A stretch of 64,000 bases of DNA from Bacillota bacterium (lineage in GTDB: Bacteria > Bacillota > Clostridia > Lachnospirales > Lachnospiraceae): positions 61,042 to 125,041 of the forward strand of contig JAEZZO010000055.1 of NCBI GenBank assembly GCA_023418475.1. Direction: 5' to 3'. The position numbers were made by a program, and so were the translations under genes. Under the pieces are notes generated by a model that ran no database searches, had not been told where the DNA came from, and saw nothing but the letters and a program-made list of their open reading frames with translations. Within the stretch, counting starts at the first letter, position 1; each line of letters starts with the position of its first letter. Below are positions 25,499 through 34,949 of the stretch, piece by piece.

Positions 25499-25948
25499 AT
25501 GTCAAATGTATTTCGAAAGTTAATCAGTAAAGAATTAGGAACAGCAAGTTATTATCGCTATTTCTCTTTTGTGAAAGGAAGTTTAGATTTAAAAAAAGCA
25601 GATAGTCAGATAATTTATAATGATATGTATGAAAAACTAAAGTACCGGGATTTGAAAGCAATCACAAAGATGCATAATCGTTTAAATGATACAATGCTGC
25701 TGGCTTTCAGAATCAGTAAAAATTTTTTCTTTGCATTTATTTTTTATTTGACTGTAACAGTTTTTCTGATCGTAAAAGGCTTACAGCCGGAAGTAATGAT
25801 TATAGCTATGATATTGTTAAATATGTGTTTTGTCTACAAAATTTATGAGTTTTTATCAAACAAATTCTGCTTTATTGATGCACAAATTATATTAGTTTAT
25901 AAAGCGGTATTGGACCGAATTATATTAAATGAACACAGGAGCATGTAA
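25499..25948 (+). CDS. Small membrane protein of unknown function
   Basis: 149 residues. A soluble N-terminal half, rich in Lys and Tyr (SYYRYFSFVKGSLDLKKADSQ), is followed by two hydrophobic helices at about 78-100 (FFFAFIFYLTVTVFLIV) and 105-125 (VMIIAMILLNMCFVYKIY), then a short tail of about 25 residues. I recognise no family. ATG 25499 is preferred over an in-frame TTG at 25481 because the latter starts within a possible ribosome site. It is alone between two terminators with a long regulatory-looking upstream gap, so it is a separate transcription unit. Confidence 0.6.
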   Translation: MSNVFRKLISKELGTASYYRYFSFVKGSLDLKKADSQIIYNDMYEKLKYRDLKAITKMHNRLNDTMLLAFRISKNFFFAFIFYLTVTVFLIVKGLQPEVMIIAMILLNMCFVYKIYEFLSNKFCFIDAQIILVYKAVLDRIILNEHRSM

Positions 25949-25958
25949 TAAAAATGCA

Positions 25959-25998
25959 AATAAGGACGCAATATTCGGCAAATTGCGTCCTTATTTTC
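25959..25998 (+). terminator. Terminator after small membrane protein gene
   Basis: AATAAGGACGCAAT (25959-25972) pairs perfectly with ATTGCGTCCTTATT (25982-25995), followed by TTC. The symmetry lets it work in both directions. Confidence 0.88.
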
Positions 25999-26140
25999 TA
26001 AGAATTTACAAAGTAAAATAATAGTAAGACTGGTTAATGTGCGAAAATATTATATTGTACTCACTGTAATATGAAACAGCTTGTATAACATGTATCTACA
26101 TCAGATGAAAGCTATTTACTATGGGAGGTATACGTGACAG

Positions 26141-28291
26141 ATGAAAAAATTACTAGGTGCGACGAAAGAGAAGAAATGGAAAGAGAAAAAGGTTACAAAA
26201 GAAAAGAGAGAGAAAGTAAAAAAGAACAGGCAAATGTTTAGCTTTATGAATAAAATATCACTGCCGAAGCAGTTGACCACTTTAAAAGTGAAAATGGTGG
26301 CTGCTTTTATTATACCAATTGCATTTATTATATTGTTGGGAACGGTATCCTTTCAGAAAGCAGCGTATGGAATTAGACACAATTATGAAGATACTACAGG
26401 TCAGGTAATTAGTATGACCGGAGAATATATGCGGTTTGGTATCGAATCAGTAGAATCAAGCTCAGTGGAGTTTATTAATAATAGAAATGTTATCAGTTAT
26501 TTTCTGAATCAGTATAAGAATGATGTAACACAATATAATAGCATCCGGCAGATTATCCAAAGCATGGTTATAGCAAAGGCGGTATCAGATGATTTTACAG
26601 AAAACATCTATATGCTGTCGGATGATGTTATCTCAATATCCTCAGAACAGAGTAAAAAGTTTGACAGTGAAATATATGCTGGCTTTTTAGAGAGCGAGAT
26701 CGGTAAAAAAATAAGAGCAAACAGAATGTCAGCAATTTGGACAGGAAGTAATGCTTATCTGGATGAAAAGCTTGGGACTGACCCCTCTAAATATGCATTA
26801 CGCCTGGTTAGAAATATACAGGGCAGTAAAGCACTCCTGGTTATTGATGTTAGCTCAGAGACAATGAAGAGCATTCTGCAAAATGTAAAGTTTGATAAAA
26901 CAGGCATACTTGGTTTTGTTTCCAAAGATGGTAAAGAAATTTTAGCAAATGATAAGGATAATAAGATTTTCAGCGATAAAGACTTTTATAAAAAAGCAGT
27001 AGATTCAAAGGAAACGAATGGCTCTAAATATGTTGATTATAACGGTAAAAAATATCTGTTTATGTACTCTGAGGTAGGAGATACAGGAGCAATGGTATGT
27101 GCACTTATGCCGAAATCCACGATTTTGAACCAGGCGGATGGTATTAAGAACGTTACAGTTATCATTGTAATTATTGCATGTATTGTCGCATTTATGGCAG
27201 CAGCGATATTATCAACAGGAATAGATAAAACGATTAAATCGATTATATCTAAGCTGAAGCTGGCTTCTAAGGGTGATTTAACGGTAGAATTTAGCACGAA
27301 AAGAAAAGATGAATTTAAGATCTTGATTGATGAGATACAAAATACCTTTTCCAATATGAAAACCTTGATAAAACGTGTTGATGTATTAAGCGGTGAAGTA
27401 TCTGAATCCTCAAACGGAGTCAATAAAACATCTTCATCCTTCCTGAAGTCAACAGAGGATATTTCAAATGCAATGAAGGAAATAGAACAGGGTATTACGC
27501 AACAGGCGAAAGACGCAGAAGAATGCTTGCTCCAGATGGATAACCTATCTAAAAAAATTGCGCTGGTAAGTGATAATACCAAAGAAATCAGTTCAATAGC
27601 GGATAATACAAAGACAAGTATTAAAGAAGGTACTTACTGTACAGAAGATTTGAATCAGCAGACAAAGTCTACGGTTGAGATAACAACAGATATCATTAAA
27701 GCAATTGAATTACTGGCGGAGAAATCAAAAACCATTACCACTATTACAAATGTAATTAACGATATTGCAAATCAAACCAATTTACTTTCTCTGAATGCAT
27801 CTATAGAAGCAGCCAGAGCCGGTGAATTTGGAAAAGGATTTGCGGTTGTAGCGAATGAGATTAGAACACTGGCAGAAAAATCGAAGGATTCTGTAAATGA
27901 TATAAAGAAAATCATTACCAGTATACAGGAAGATACAAAGACGGCTGTTGAAACGGCTCATAAAGCAGAAAGTGTATTGAATCTACAGGATGCAGCAGTT
28001 AAAAATACCACTAATTCTTATATCAATATTAATGAAAGTGTAGAAAAGTTAGTGGTTTATCTGAAATACATATCTGAAAATGTTGACAACATTGAGGAAT
28101 CCAGAGTTAGTACGCTTGGAGCGATTGAAAATATATCAGCAGTACTTGAAGAAATCGCGGCTTCCTCCAATACAGTCAACCAAACAGCGGGTGAGCAGTT
28201 GAATTCAGTTGAAGCCTTAAGCAAATCAGCGGAGACATTAACAGATAATGCTGGTGAATTATTAGGAGCAGTACAGAAATTTACGGTATAG
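26141..28291 (+). CDS. Methyl-accepting chemotaxis protein with extracellular sensor domain
   Basis: 716 residues. Order: a Lys/Glu-rich cytosolic N-terminus of about 45 residues; membrane helix 1 (about 52-72, VAAFIIPIAFIILLGTVSF); an extracellular domain of about 270 residues that looks like the Cache type used by many clostridial receptors; helix 2 (about 345-365, VTVIIVIIACIVAFMAAAI); HAMP; and a long signalling coiled coil with the conserved hairpin tip IANQTNLLSLNASIEAARAG and VVANEIRTLAEKS. It would report an outside ligand to CheA/CheW. The ligand is unknown. The highly charged N-terminal extension is unusual. Confidence 0.93.
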   Translation: MKKLLGATKEKKWKEKKVTKEKREKVKKNRQMFSFMNKISLPKQLTTLKVKMVAAFIIPIAFIILLGTVSFQKAAYGIRHNYEDTTGQVISMTGEYMRFGIESVESSSVEFINNRNVISYFLNQYKNDVTQYNSIRQIIQSMVIAKAVSDDFTENIYMLSDDVISISSEQSKKFDSEIYAGFLESEIGKKIRANRMSAIWTGSNAYLDEKLGTDPSKYALRLVRNIQGSKALLVIDVSSETMKSILQNVKFDKTGILGFVSKDGKEILANDKDNKIFSDKDFYKKAVDSKETNGSKYVDYNGKKYLFMYSEVGDTGAMVCALMPKSTILNQADGIKNVTVIIVIIACIVAFMAAAILSTGIDKTIKSIISKLKLASKGDLTVEFSTKRKDEFKILIDEIQNTFSNMKTLIKRVDVLSGEVSESSNGVNKTSSSFLKSTEDISNAMKEIEQGITQQAKDAEECLLQMDNLSKKIALVSDNTKEISSIADNTKTSIKEGTYCTEDLNQQTKSTVEITTDIIKAIELLAEKSKTITTITNVINDIANQTNLLSLNASIEAARAGEFGKGFAVVANEIRTLAEKSKDSVNDIKKIITSIQEDTKTAVETAHKAESVLNLQDAAVKNTTNSYININESVEKLVVYLKYISENVDNIEESRVSTLGAIENISAVLEEIAASSNTVNQTAGEQLNSVEALSKSAETLTDNAGELLGAVQKFTV

Positions 28292-28298
28292 AATATTG

Positions 28299-28395
28299 TT
28301 TATAAGAAGGATAATGTAGAAGGAAAAAAAGTTTATAAGAAATATATTTTATAAGAAAGACAATTTATAAGAAAGATAGTTTACAGGAAATATAA
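28299..28395. repeat. Imperfect tandem repeat TTTATAAGAAAGATA
   Basis: Five diverged units start at 28299, 28332, 28348, 28364 and 28380; the last three are spaced 16 bases apart. They fill the first part of the 409-base gap between the chemoreceptor gene and uxaC. The frame is not open across them and no function is apparent. Confidence 0.6.
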
Positions 28396-28429
28396 TTTGA
28401 GATAAAGCTAGGATAGCTATATAAAAGAT

Positions 28430-28466
28430 AGGATACTGAGAAGATATTTTCGGTATCCTGTTTTTG
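28430..28466 (+). terminator. Terminator after chemoreceptor gene
   Basis: AGGATAC (28430-28436) pairs with GTATCCT (28453-28459), followed by GTTTTTG. From here to uxaC nothing further is recognised apart from a weak hairpin GAGC..GCTC near 28660-28680. Confidence 0.7.
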
Positions 28467-28700
28467 CAATAAGCAAGCATTTTGAAGTGTTTATGTCTAT
28501 ATTTATTATAAGGATTCGAATGTCAAAAGTCTAAAAATGATTTGCTGGATGAATATATATACACTTATATACGTCTACATAACCTGGATCAGGCTTTTGA
28601 CAATCGAAGTTTATAAAAGCAATCCTAAGGTAAGACATTTTTTAATGCCAGCCTTAGAGCTGCTCTTTTAAAGGGCTCATCGTCTTCTAATACTCGATTT

Positions 28701-30104
28701 TTATTCAAAGCGAAAATAATTCTTGGCATTATGATAGGAAATGTTTTTAATCAGCTCTCCGAGCGTGTCATAATCCTCCGGATATTCTCCGTTTTCAACC
28801 CAGGTTCCGAATAAACCGCAAAGGATACGACGAAAATATTCATGTCTTGGATAAGAAAGAAAACTGCGAGAATCAGTAAGCATTCCAACAAATCCCGCCA
28901 GATAGCCTAAATTAGCCAGTGAAGTAAGCTGCTCAGTCATTCCGGCTTTATGGTCGTTAAACCACCAGGCACTGCCATGCTGTATTTTGCCTGCTATGGA
29001 GGCATCCTGGAAACAGCCGATAATGGAATCTATGGCGGCATTATCATGCGGATTCAGGCTGTAAAGAATAGTTTTTGGCAGAGAGTTTCTGCTGTGTAAG
29101 GCGTTCAATAAGTCGGCTGCCTGATTGGCCGGTGTATAGTTGCTGATACAGTCATAGCCGGTATCCGGTCCGAGCTGCTTAAGAGCAAGAGAGTTGTTAT
29201 TACGTTTACAGCCAAAATGAAGCTGCATTACCCATCCAAGCTCCTGATATATTTCACCCATTGAGAGAATAAAGGCAGTTTTGAATTTTAATATTTCATC
29301 ATTTGTAAGAGCTTCACTGTCCAGGCGTTTTTGGAATATTCCGTTTATCTCTTCTTTGGACGCAGGTACATACATTATATAATCCAGAGCATGATCGGAT
29401 ACCGTGCAATGTCTTTCATTGAAATAATTAATACGTGTCCGAAGTGCCAAAGTAAGCGTTTGAAAACTGTCGATTTTTACGTCTGCTGCATCACTTAGCT
29501 TCGTAAGATAAGAAAGATAATCTGTTTTCTCCAAATTCATTGCTTTATCCGGACGCCAGGCAGGAAAAACTTTTACATCAAAAGAAGAATCCGCGGCTAT
29601 TTTCTCGTGCCATTCTAAAGTGTCCACGGGATCATCTGTGGTACAGATATGAGTAACATGGGATTTCTTGATAAGATTGCGAACACTCATGGAGGAATCT
29701 GCAAGCTTCGCATTGCATAATCCCCAAACAGCCTCTGCCGTATCCCTATTCAGTACACCGTAATAGCCGAAATAACGCTGCAACTCAAGATGGCTCCAGT
29801 GATACAGGGGATTTCCGATACTTTTGGAAAGAGTTTCTGCCCATTTCATAAATTTTTCCTTATCAGGGGCATTGCCGGTTATATAATATTCATCTACTCC
29901 GCTTGAACGCATTAATCGCCATTTATAATGGTCACCTCCGAGCCAAACCTGTGTAATGTTTTCAAATCTTCGATCCTGAGCGATTTCCTGTGGGTTGATA
30001 TGACAATGATAATCAATGATAGGAAGATTTTCTGCATAATTATGGTACAAATTTTTTGCGGTATCTGTTGTTAAGAGAAAATCCTTGTCAAGAAACTGTT
30101 TCAT
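28701..30104 (-). CDS. uxaC: Glucuronate/galacturonate isomerase
   Basis: 467 residues, full length for UxaC. It isomerises D-galacturonate to D-tagaturonate and D-glucuronate to D-fructuronate, the first step of uronate use in the cytoplasm. Landmarks include the metal-binding IDYHCHINPQEIA near residue 30, GDHYKWRLMRSSGV and, later, GSAWWFNDHKAGM. It lies 84 bases downstream of the LacI regulator gene on the same strand, so the two likely share a transcript, and it is divergent from uxaB and uxaA. Confidence 0.96.
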   Translation of the reverse strand: MKQFLDKDFLLTTDTAKNLYHNYAENLPIIDYHCHINPQEIAQDRRFENITQVWLGGDHYKWRLMRSSGVDEYYITGNAPDKEKFMKWAETLSKSIGNPLYHWSHLELQRYFGYYGVLNRDTAEAVWGLCNAKLADSSMSVRNLIKKSHVTHICTTDDPVDTLEWHEKIAADSSFDVKVFPAWRPDKAMNLEKTDYLSYLTKLSDAADVKIDSFQTLTLALRTRINYFNERHCTVSDHALDYIMYVPASKEEINGIFQKRLDSEALTNDEILKFKTAFILSMGEIYQELGWVMQLHFGCKRNNNSLALKQLGPDTGYDCISNYTPANQAADLLNALHSRNSLPKTILYSLNPHDNAAIDSIIGCFQDASIAGKIQHGSAWWFNDHKAGMTEQLTSLANLGYLAGFVGMLTDSRSFLSYPRHEYFRRILCGLFGTWVENGEYPEDYDTLGELIKNISYHNAKNYFRFE

Positions 30105-30188
30105 ATGATCTCCATTTCTCCGCCTGCGGCGGTATAATTTAATATAGCTGCTACTGATTAGGCTATCTTAGAAGATAACGATCAGCAA

Positions 30189-31193
30189 TTAAAAACAAGT
30201 AGTATTTCTTTTGTAAAGTTCAGCGGAAAATACCGTTTTTAGCGGCAAATCCTTACCGCTTAGTACACCCATCAAAATGGAGGTACAATTACTGCAAAGG
30301 GTCTCTAGCTTGTTATCAATTGAGGTTAATTCCGGATCACTGCACTGGGCAATAATGGAATTGTTATAACCGATGATGGAAAGCTGTCCGGGAACATTAA
30401 GATGATTTTCTTTAGCAAATTTTAGAACACCAATTGCTAGTTTGTCGTCGGAAGTTACTACTGCATCAAAGCGAAGTCCCTTTAAATAAAGAGAAGTGAG
30501 ATGATTTTTGATATCTGCAATGCTTCCATCTGCAAATTGAATGTATTCATTCTTTTCGATCGATTGACTGGTTGATCCAACGGCGGACAGAAAACCGGAA
30601 AGCTTTTTATTACCACTGTAGGATTTGGCATTGTATAAATATAGAATATTTTTGCAGCCGCTTTGCTGTAAAGTTTTTGTTGCATCATATACCGCATGAT
30701 AGTCATCACAAAGAACACAGTAAATGTTATCACCTGACAAGGCACCGTTCATGATAATAATAGGGATATTTTTGGCGGCTTCAATTATATAATTGTTTTT
30801 GGAAATATCCGCTTCTACAAAATTAGAGCCTACTAATATGACTGCATCAATACGTTTTGACAGCAGTAAATTAATATACTTCTCCTTCTCCTCCAAATCA
30901 TAGCCCGTGCAGCACAACAGGGCATCGTAATTAAAGCGGCGCAGCTCCTGCTCTAAATAGAAGATAGCGCTCGCTATATAGGGGTCTGAGGAATCTGCAC
31001 ACATAATTCCAACCGTTTTCATAGAATTCAAACCAAGACTTCGGGCAAAAATATTGGGAGTGTATTCACATTCTTTCATAATATCCAACACTTTTTTTCT
31101 AGTCTTTTCACTAACATTGTTATTTCCGTTAATAACTCTCGAAACTGTGGCAATTGAAACACCAGCTTTTTTTGATATATCGTAGATATTCAT
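30189..31193 (-). CDS. LacI family regulator of uronate genes
   Basis: 334 residues: LacI helix-turn-helix at the N-terminus (IYDISKKAGVSIATVSRVIN) with hinge region, then a periplasmic-binding-protein-like effector domain with VGIMCADSSDPY and SIIGYNNS. AGGAGG precedes the ATG. Its position between uxaC and the divergent uxaB strongly suggests it represses both, with a uronate or pathway intermediate as inducer. Two matching palindromes at the promoters on both sides (31578-31591 and 31826-31839) are its likely sites. Functionally it resembles UxuR/KdgR-type LacI regulators; the exact effector is unknown. Confidence 0.92.
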   Translation of the reverse strand: MNIYDISKKAGVSIATVSRVINGNNNVSEKTRKKVLDIMKECEYTPNIFARSLGLNSMKTVGIMCADSSDPYIASAIFYLEQELRRFNYDALLCCTGYDLEEKEKYINLLLSKRIDAVILVGSNFVEADISKNNYIIEAAKNIPIIIMNGALSGDNIYCVLCDDYHAVYDATKTLQQSGCKNILYLYNAKSYSGNKKLSGFLSAVGSTSQSIEKNEYIQFADGSIADIKNHLTSLYLKGLRFDAVVTSDDKLAIGVLKFAKENHLNVPGQLSIIGYNNSIIAQCSDPELTSIDNKLETLCSNCTSILMGVLSGKDLPLKTVFSAELYKRNTTCF

Positions 31194-31242
31194 GAAACCT
31201 ATTAACCTCCTGATTACAGTGTAAAAATAAAAAATAATACAT

Positions 31243-31272
31243 AATATAGGAAATACAGGTACTCCGTGTCAA
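31243..31272 (-). promoter_or_regulatory. Proximal promoter of lacI-uxaC
   Basis: On the minus strand TTGACA (31272-31267) and TATATT (31248-31243) are 18 bases apart, about 45 bases before the LacI start codon. No operator palindrome overlaps it, so it could provide steady expression. Confidence 0.6.
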
Positions 31273-31479
31273 TGAATAGGAAAACTGTAACTGTTTATCA
31301 TTTTATCAATTTTTATGCTGATTACAAGGATTCGGTCGCTAAATGCAGACAATCATAGGACACCCGGTCTGCGCCATATGAACATATAACCACTCATAAT
31401 CATCCGGTAAATCATTTTTAGTCTTTTATTATATAAACGCGCCGAGCAAAGCGAGTGTGCATCCGCCGGAGGCTGTGTA

Positions 31480-31530
31480 ATTCTCACGCGTATTATATTA
31501 ATCTAGGTGCTGAGAAATCAGCGTGAGAAT
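31480..31530. repeat. Inverted repeat ATTCTCACGC..GCGTGAGAAT in the lacI leader
   Basis: Perfect 10-base arms at 31480-31489 and 31521-31530 with a small inner stem CTGA-gaaa-TCAG (31510-31521). It lies in the presumed leader transcribed from the distal lacI promoter. No T-run follows on either strand. Confidence 0.5.
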
Positions 31531-31577
31531 TTGACATTCGAATCTTACAAGATTAGTTTGTTATATTCTACGTAAAA

Positions 31578-31591
31578 TGAAAGCACTTACA
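31578..31591 (-). promoter_or_regulatory. LacI operator at the distal lacI-uxaC promoter
   Basis: TGAAAGCACTTACA, nearly palindromic, overlaps the expected transcription start of the minus-strand promoter at 31597-31625. It differs in one base from the site at 31826-31839 at the uxaB promoter. Confidence 0.7.
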
Positions 31592-31596
31592 TATGT

Positions 31597-31625
31597 ATTA
31601 TAAGTTTTGTTATAGCTAAAATCAA
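31597..31625 (-). promoter_or_regulatory. Distal promoter of lacI-uxaC
   Basis: On the minus strand TTGATT (31625-31620) and TATAAT (31602-31597) are 17 bases apart. Starting near 31590 it would give a leader of about 400 bases before LacI. Confidence 0.7.
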
Positions 31626-31701
31626 GTATATACTTAAAAAAAATTAAAAATTATAGATAATATTCTTCGCAAATTGGTTGATTTACCTTACTAATCGGAT
31701 A

Positions 31702-31744
31702 TAAGTACTTCCGAAGCAGAGTCGATCATGGAATGCAAATACTC
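31702..31744. repeat. Relic of the 204-bp MITE-like element
   Basis: TAAGTACTTCCGAAG (31702-31716) equals a stretch of the left arm of the element at 55343-55562, and GAATGCAAATACTC (31731-31744) equals a stretch of its right arm. The middle and both ends are missing, as after an internal deletion. It sits between the two divergent uronate promoters. Confidence 0.55.
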
Positions 31745-31791
31745 CCTTAAATCTATTATACATGAATCATTTGAACGAAATAAAAATCAAC

Positions 31792-31820
31792 TTGACGAAA
31801 TAATAGATTACTAGTAATAT
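31792..31820 (+). promoter_or_regulatory. uxaB promoter
   Basis: TTGACG (31792-31797) and TAATAT (31815-31820) are 17 bases apart; transcription would start near 31827, about 40 bases before the uxaB ATG. The LacI-type palindrome at 31826 lies right on the start point. Confidence 0.8.
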
Positions 31821-31825
31821 AGAAA

Positions 31826-31839
31826 TGAAAGTACTTACA
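31826..31839 (+). promoter_or_regulatory. LacI operator at the uxaB promoter
   Basis: TGAAAGTACTTACA, matching the site at 31578-31591 in 13 of 14 positions and placed the same way, just after the -10 element. This is the classical position for repression. Confidence 0.75.
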
Positions 31840-31867
31840 ATAAATATTAGCGTAAAGAGGCAAAATT

Positions 31868-33328
31868 ATGAATTTATTAAATCGGGAAATGAAAAAAAAA
31901 GAAGACCGGCCAATCAGGGTAATACAATTTGGTGAGGGAAATTTTTTGCGTGGCTTTGTCGATTATATGTTGGACATATTGAATGAAGGTACAGATTTTA
32001 ATGGAAATATTGTACTGATAAAGCCAATTGAATATGGAAATTTAGATCATTTTAAAATGCAGGACTGTCTTTATACTGTTTCCTTAAGAGGCATATCAGA
32101 TGGGGAGGAAACGGTATCAAACCGTATCATTTCGAGTGTTACAGATGTAATTGATCCCTATAAGAATTATCAGCAATATGAAGAACTTGCGAAATTAGAG
32201 ACTTTAAGGTTCGTGATATCCAACACGACGGAAGCTGGAATTGTATACGATGATAAGGATAGTAAAGAATTCTATCCGCCGAAAAGTTATCCAGGGAAAC
32301 TAACGAAATTTTTATATCAAAGATATCGCTATTTTAACGCTGATCCGGAAAAAGGCCTGGTGATATTACCGGTAGAGCTCATTGATGATAATGGAATACG
32401 TTTGAAGGAGATTGTGGGAAAACTCGCCGATAAATGGGAGTATGAACCGGGATTTATGAGATGGCTTAAGGAGTCTTGTATTTTCTGCAGTACGCTTGTT
32501 GACAGGATTATTACCGGTTTTCCAAAAGAGGAAGCACAGAAGCTGTGGCAGGACTTCGGATATACAGATCATTTGATTGTAACAGGAGAGCCTTTTGCTT
32601 TATGGGTGATTGAAAGTGAGAAAGAGATAAAGCAGGAATTACCCTTTGAAAAGGCAGGTCTTCCAGTTGTATTTACGGATAATCAGAAACCATATAAGCA
32701 AAGAAAGGTTCGTATTCTGAATGGAGCACATACCTCTTTTTCACTTGCTTCCTATATGGCGGGAAATGATTATGTGCTCTCCTCCATGGAAGATAAGGAT
32801 ATACATAACTTTATGACGAAAATAATCTATGAAGAGATTATTCCTACCTTAACATTACCTAGGGAGGAGCTGTTAGCCTTTGCGGATGCTGTGACAGAAC
32901 GTTTTCAAAATCCTTTTATTAAGCATGCCCTGCTTTCTATTTCTTTAAATTCGGTATCAAAGTGGAAAGCCAGATGTCTGCCAAGCCTTCTTAAGTTTGA
33001 AGAACAGTTTTCAGTCCTTCCGGTATGCCTTACCTTCTCCCTGGCGGCATTGATGGAATTTTACACTGCAGATGAGATCAGAGATGGCGTATTAATCGGG
33101 CACCGTGGCGATCAGGAATATAGCGTTCAGGATGATAAAGAAGTTTTGGAATTTTTTGCAGAGTACTCGCGAAAGGATATCAATACCTTTGTGGAAAAAT
33201 TCTTATCAAATAAAAACTTCTGGGATAATGACCTGACACAGATTCCATTTCTTATCAATCAGGTATCCGGAAATCTTGAGGAGATTAGAACAGCAGGTAT
33301 CAGAACAGCAATGAAGAAATTATTATAA
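31868..33328 (+). CDS. uxaB: Tagaturonate reductase (altronate oxidoreductase)
   Basis: 486 residues of the mannitol dehydrogenase-like family. It reduces tagaturonate to altronate with NADH. The N-terminal nucleotide-binding segment RVIQFGEGNFLRGFVDYML is typical of UxaB, and the catalytic-domain segment KVRILNGAHTSFSLASYMAG contains the conserved Lys-x-x-x-x-Asn-x-x-His pattern of the family. AAAGAGG precedes the ATG. It is the first gene of an operon with uxaA and a glycosidase, under the operator at 31826. Confidence 0.94.
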   Translation: MNLLNREMKKKEDRPIRVIQFGEGNFLRGFVDYMLDILNEGTDFNGNIVLIKPIEYGNLDHFKMQDCLYTVSLRGISDGEETVSNRIISSVTDVIDPYKNYQQYEELAKLETLRFVISNTTEAGIVYDDKDSKEFYPPKSYPGKLTKFLYQRYRYFNADPEKGLVILPVELIDDNGIRLKEIVGKLADKWEYEPGFMRWLKESCIFCSTLVDRIITGFPKEEAQKLWQDFGYTDHLIVTGEPFALWVIESEKEIKQELPFEKAGLPVVFTDNQKPYKQRKVRILNGAHTSFSLASYMAGNDYVLSSMEDKDIHNFMTKIIYEEIIPTLTLPREELLAFADAVTERFQNPFIKHALLSISLNSVSKWKARCLPSLLKFEEQFSVLPVCLTFSLAALMEFYTADEIRDGVLIGHRGDQEYSVQDDKEVLEFFAEYSRKDINTFVEKFLSNKNFWDNDLTQIPFLINQVSGNLEEIRTAGIRTAMKKLL

Positions 33329-33401
33329 GCACGAGAACAGGTAATTTGCATAATAATTTGGCCATTTGCATAAGCACGATAAGCTTAGGAGGAAGCGTAA
33401 A

Positions 33402-34916
33402 ATGCAGACAGTAATAAAAATCCATGAAAAAGATAATGTGGCGGTTGCCCTTGCCCCCATGAATGCTGGTCAGATGATTAAGATAGACAATTTTGCCATC
33501 CTTATCTCGGAGAATATTCCTGCGGGGCACAAATTTGCTCTTAAGAATATTCCGGTTGGCAGCGAAGTATTGAAATATGGATATTCCATTGGTAAAGCAA
33601 AGCAATTTATCAGTGCCGGTGATTGGGTGCACACACATAATGTAAAAACAGGATTGGGGGAACTGCTGGAGTATAGTTATCAGCCGGGTGCAGACACTAA
33701 TCCGGCGTTTACGGAAAATACTTCCTTGCCTTTAAATGGTAAAGGGGAAGGCAAGTATTTCATGGGGTATCGGAGAGCGGACGGAAAAGTCGGAATACGA
33801 AATGAAGTATTTATTATACCCACGGTAGGGTGTGTGAATGATATTGTAAGATTGCTTGAAAAAAAGGGCAGAGAATTTCTGAAGAATGACATAGAGTTGG
33901 CTGCATTTACTCATCCGTATGGCTGCTCTCAGCTGGGAGAGGATCAGCTTAATACCCAGAAGATATTGGCAGGACTAATCAACCATCCGAATGCCGTTGG
34001 AGTACTTGTAGTGGGTCTTGGCTGTGAGAATAATAACATAGACGAGATGAAGAAACAACTTGGTGACATAGAGGAGAAGCGTATTAGGTTTCTTGTTTGT
34101 CAGGATTGTGAGGATGAAATTGAGCAGGGATTAGAACTGCTGAAACAGTTAATTAATTATGCTATGGAATTTCATAGGGAAAGGATACCTGTAAGCGAGC
34201 TAGTGATTGGTTTAAAGTGCGGTGGGTCCGATGGTTTGTCAGGAATCACCGCTAATCCTTTGGTGGGTGCTTTTTCCGATCTTTTGGTTAGGAATGGAGG
34301 AACAACCATTTTAACAGAAGTACCTGAAATGTTCGGAGCGGAAACTATTCTGATGAATCGCTGCAGAAATGAGGAGATATTTTATAAAACAGTAAAGTTA
34401 ATTAATGATTATAAGAAATATTATATGGAACACAATCAGCCGGTCTATGAAAACCCATCTCCGGGAAATAAAAAAGGCGGAATATCGACGCTGGAAGATA
34501 AATCTCTTGGCTGCACTCAAAAAGCAGGCAGTTCACCGGTCTGTGATGTGCTTGCATATGGTGAAACAGTAAAAGAAAAGGGTTTGGTCCTTCTAAGTTC
34601 GCCCGGTAACGATCTGGTTGCCTCTACCGCGCTTGCTGCCTCAGGTGCGCACATCATTCTTTTTACCACAGGGCGGGGGACCCCTTTTGGCTCACCTGTA
34701 CCAACGATGAAAATAGCAAGTAACAGTGCCTTGGCTGAAAAAAAAAGAGAATGGATTGATTATGACGCAGGAAAGCTTCTGCAGGGGCATATGCTGCAGG
34801 AAGTGTCTTGGGAGCTGTTTCAGTTCGTGTTAGATACGGCATCTGGTAAAAAGGTGAAGAGTGAGGAGTACGGGTTCCGTGATTTGGCAATTTTCAAACA
34901 GGGAGTAACATTATAG
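33402..34916 (+). CDS. uxaA: Altronate dehydratase
   Basis: 504 residues in which the N-terminal SAF-like domain (KIHEKDNVAVALAPMNAG, then VPIGSEVLKYGYSIG-like text) is joined to the large UxaA catalytic domain with FMGYRRADGKVGIRNEVF, VGLGCENNNID, GLKCGGSDGLSGITANP and FTTGRGTPFGSP. It dehydrates altronate to 2-keto-3-deoxygluconate using a metal centre. ATG 33402 is chosen because TTAGGAGGAA lies nine bases upstream. An internal insertion of about 40 residues around 360-400 looks poorly conserved. Confidence 0.95.
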   Translation: MQTVIKIHEKDNVAVALAPMNAGQMIKIDNFAILISENIPAGHKFALKNIPVGSEVLKYGYSIGKAKQFISAGDWVHTHNVKTGLGELLEYSYQPGADTNPAFTENTSLPLNGKGEGKYFMGYRRADGKVGIRNEVFIIPTVGCVNDIVRLLEKKGREFLKNDIELAAFTHPYGCSQLGEDQLNTQKILAGLINHPNAVGVLVVGLGCENNNIDEMKKQLGDIEEKRIRFLVCQDCEDEIEQGLELLKQLINYAMEFHRERIPVSELVIGLKCGGSDGLSGITANPLVGAFSDLLVRNGGTTILTEVPEMFGAETILMNRCRNEEIFYKTVKLINDYKKYYMEHNQPVYENPSPGNKKGGISTLEDKSLGCTQKAGSSPVCDVLAYGETVKEKGLVLLSSPGNDLVASTALAASGAHIILFTTGRGTPFGSPVPTMKIASNSALAEKKREWIDYDAGKLLQGHMLQEVSWELFQFVLDTASGKKVKSEEYGFRDLAIFKQGVTL

Positions 34917-34949
34917 CGGCAGTTTTTACGGAGGAATGGAGAAAGATAT

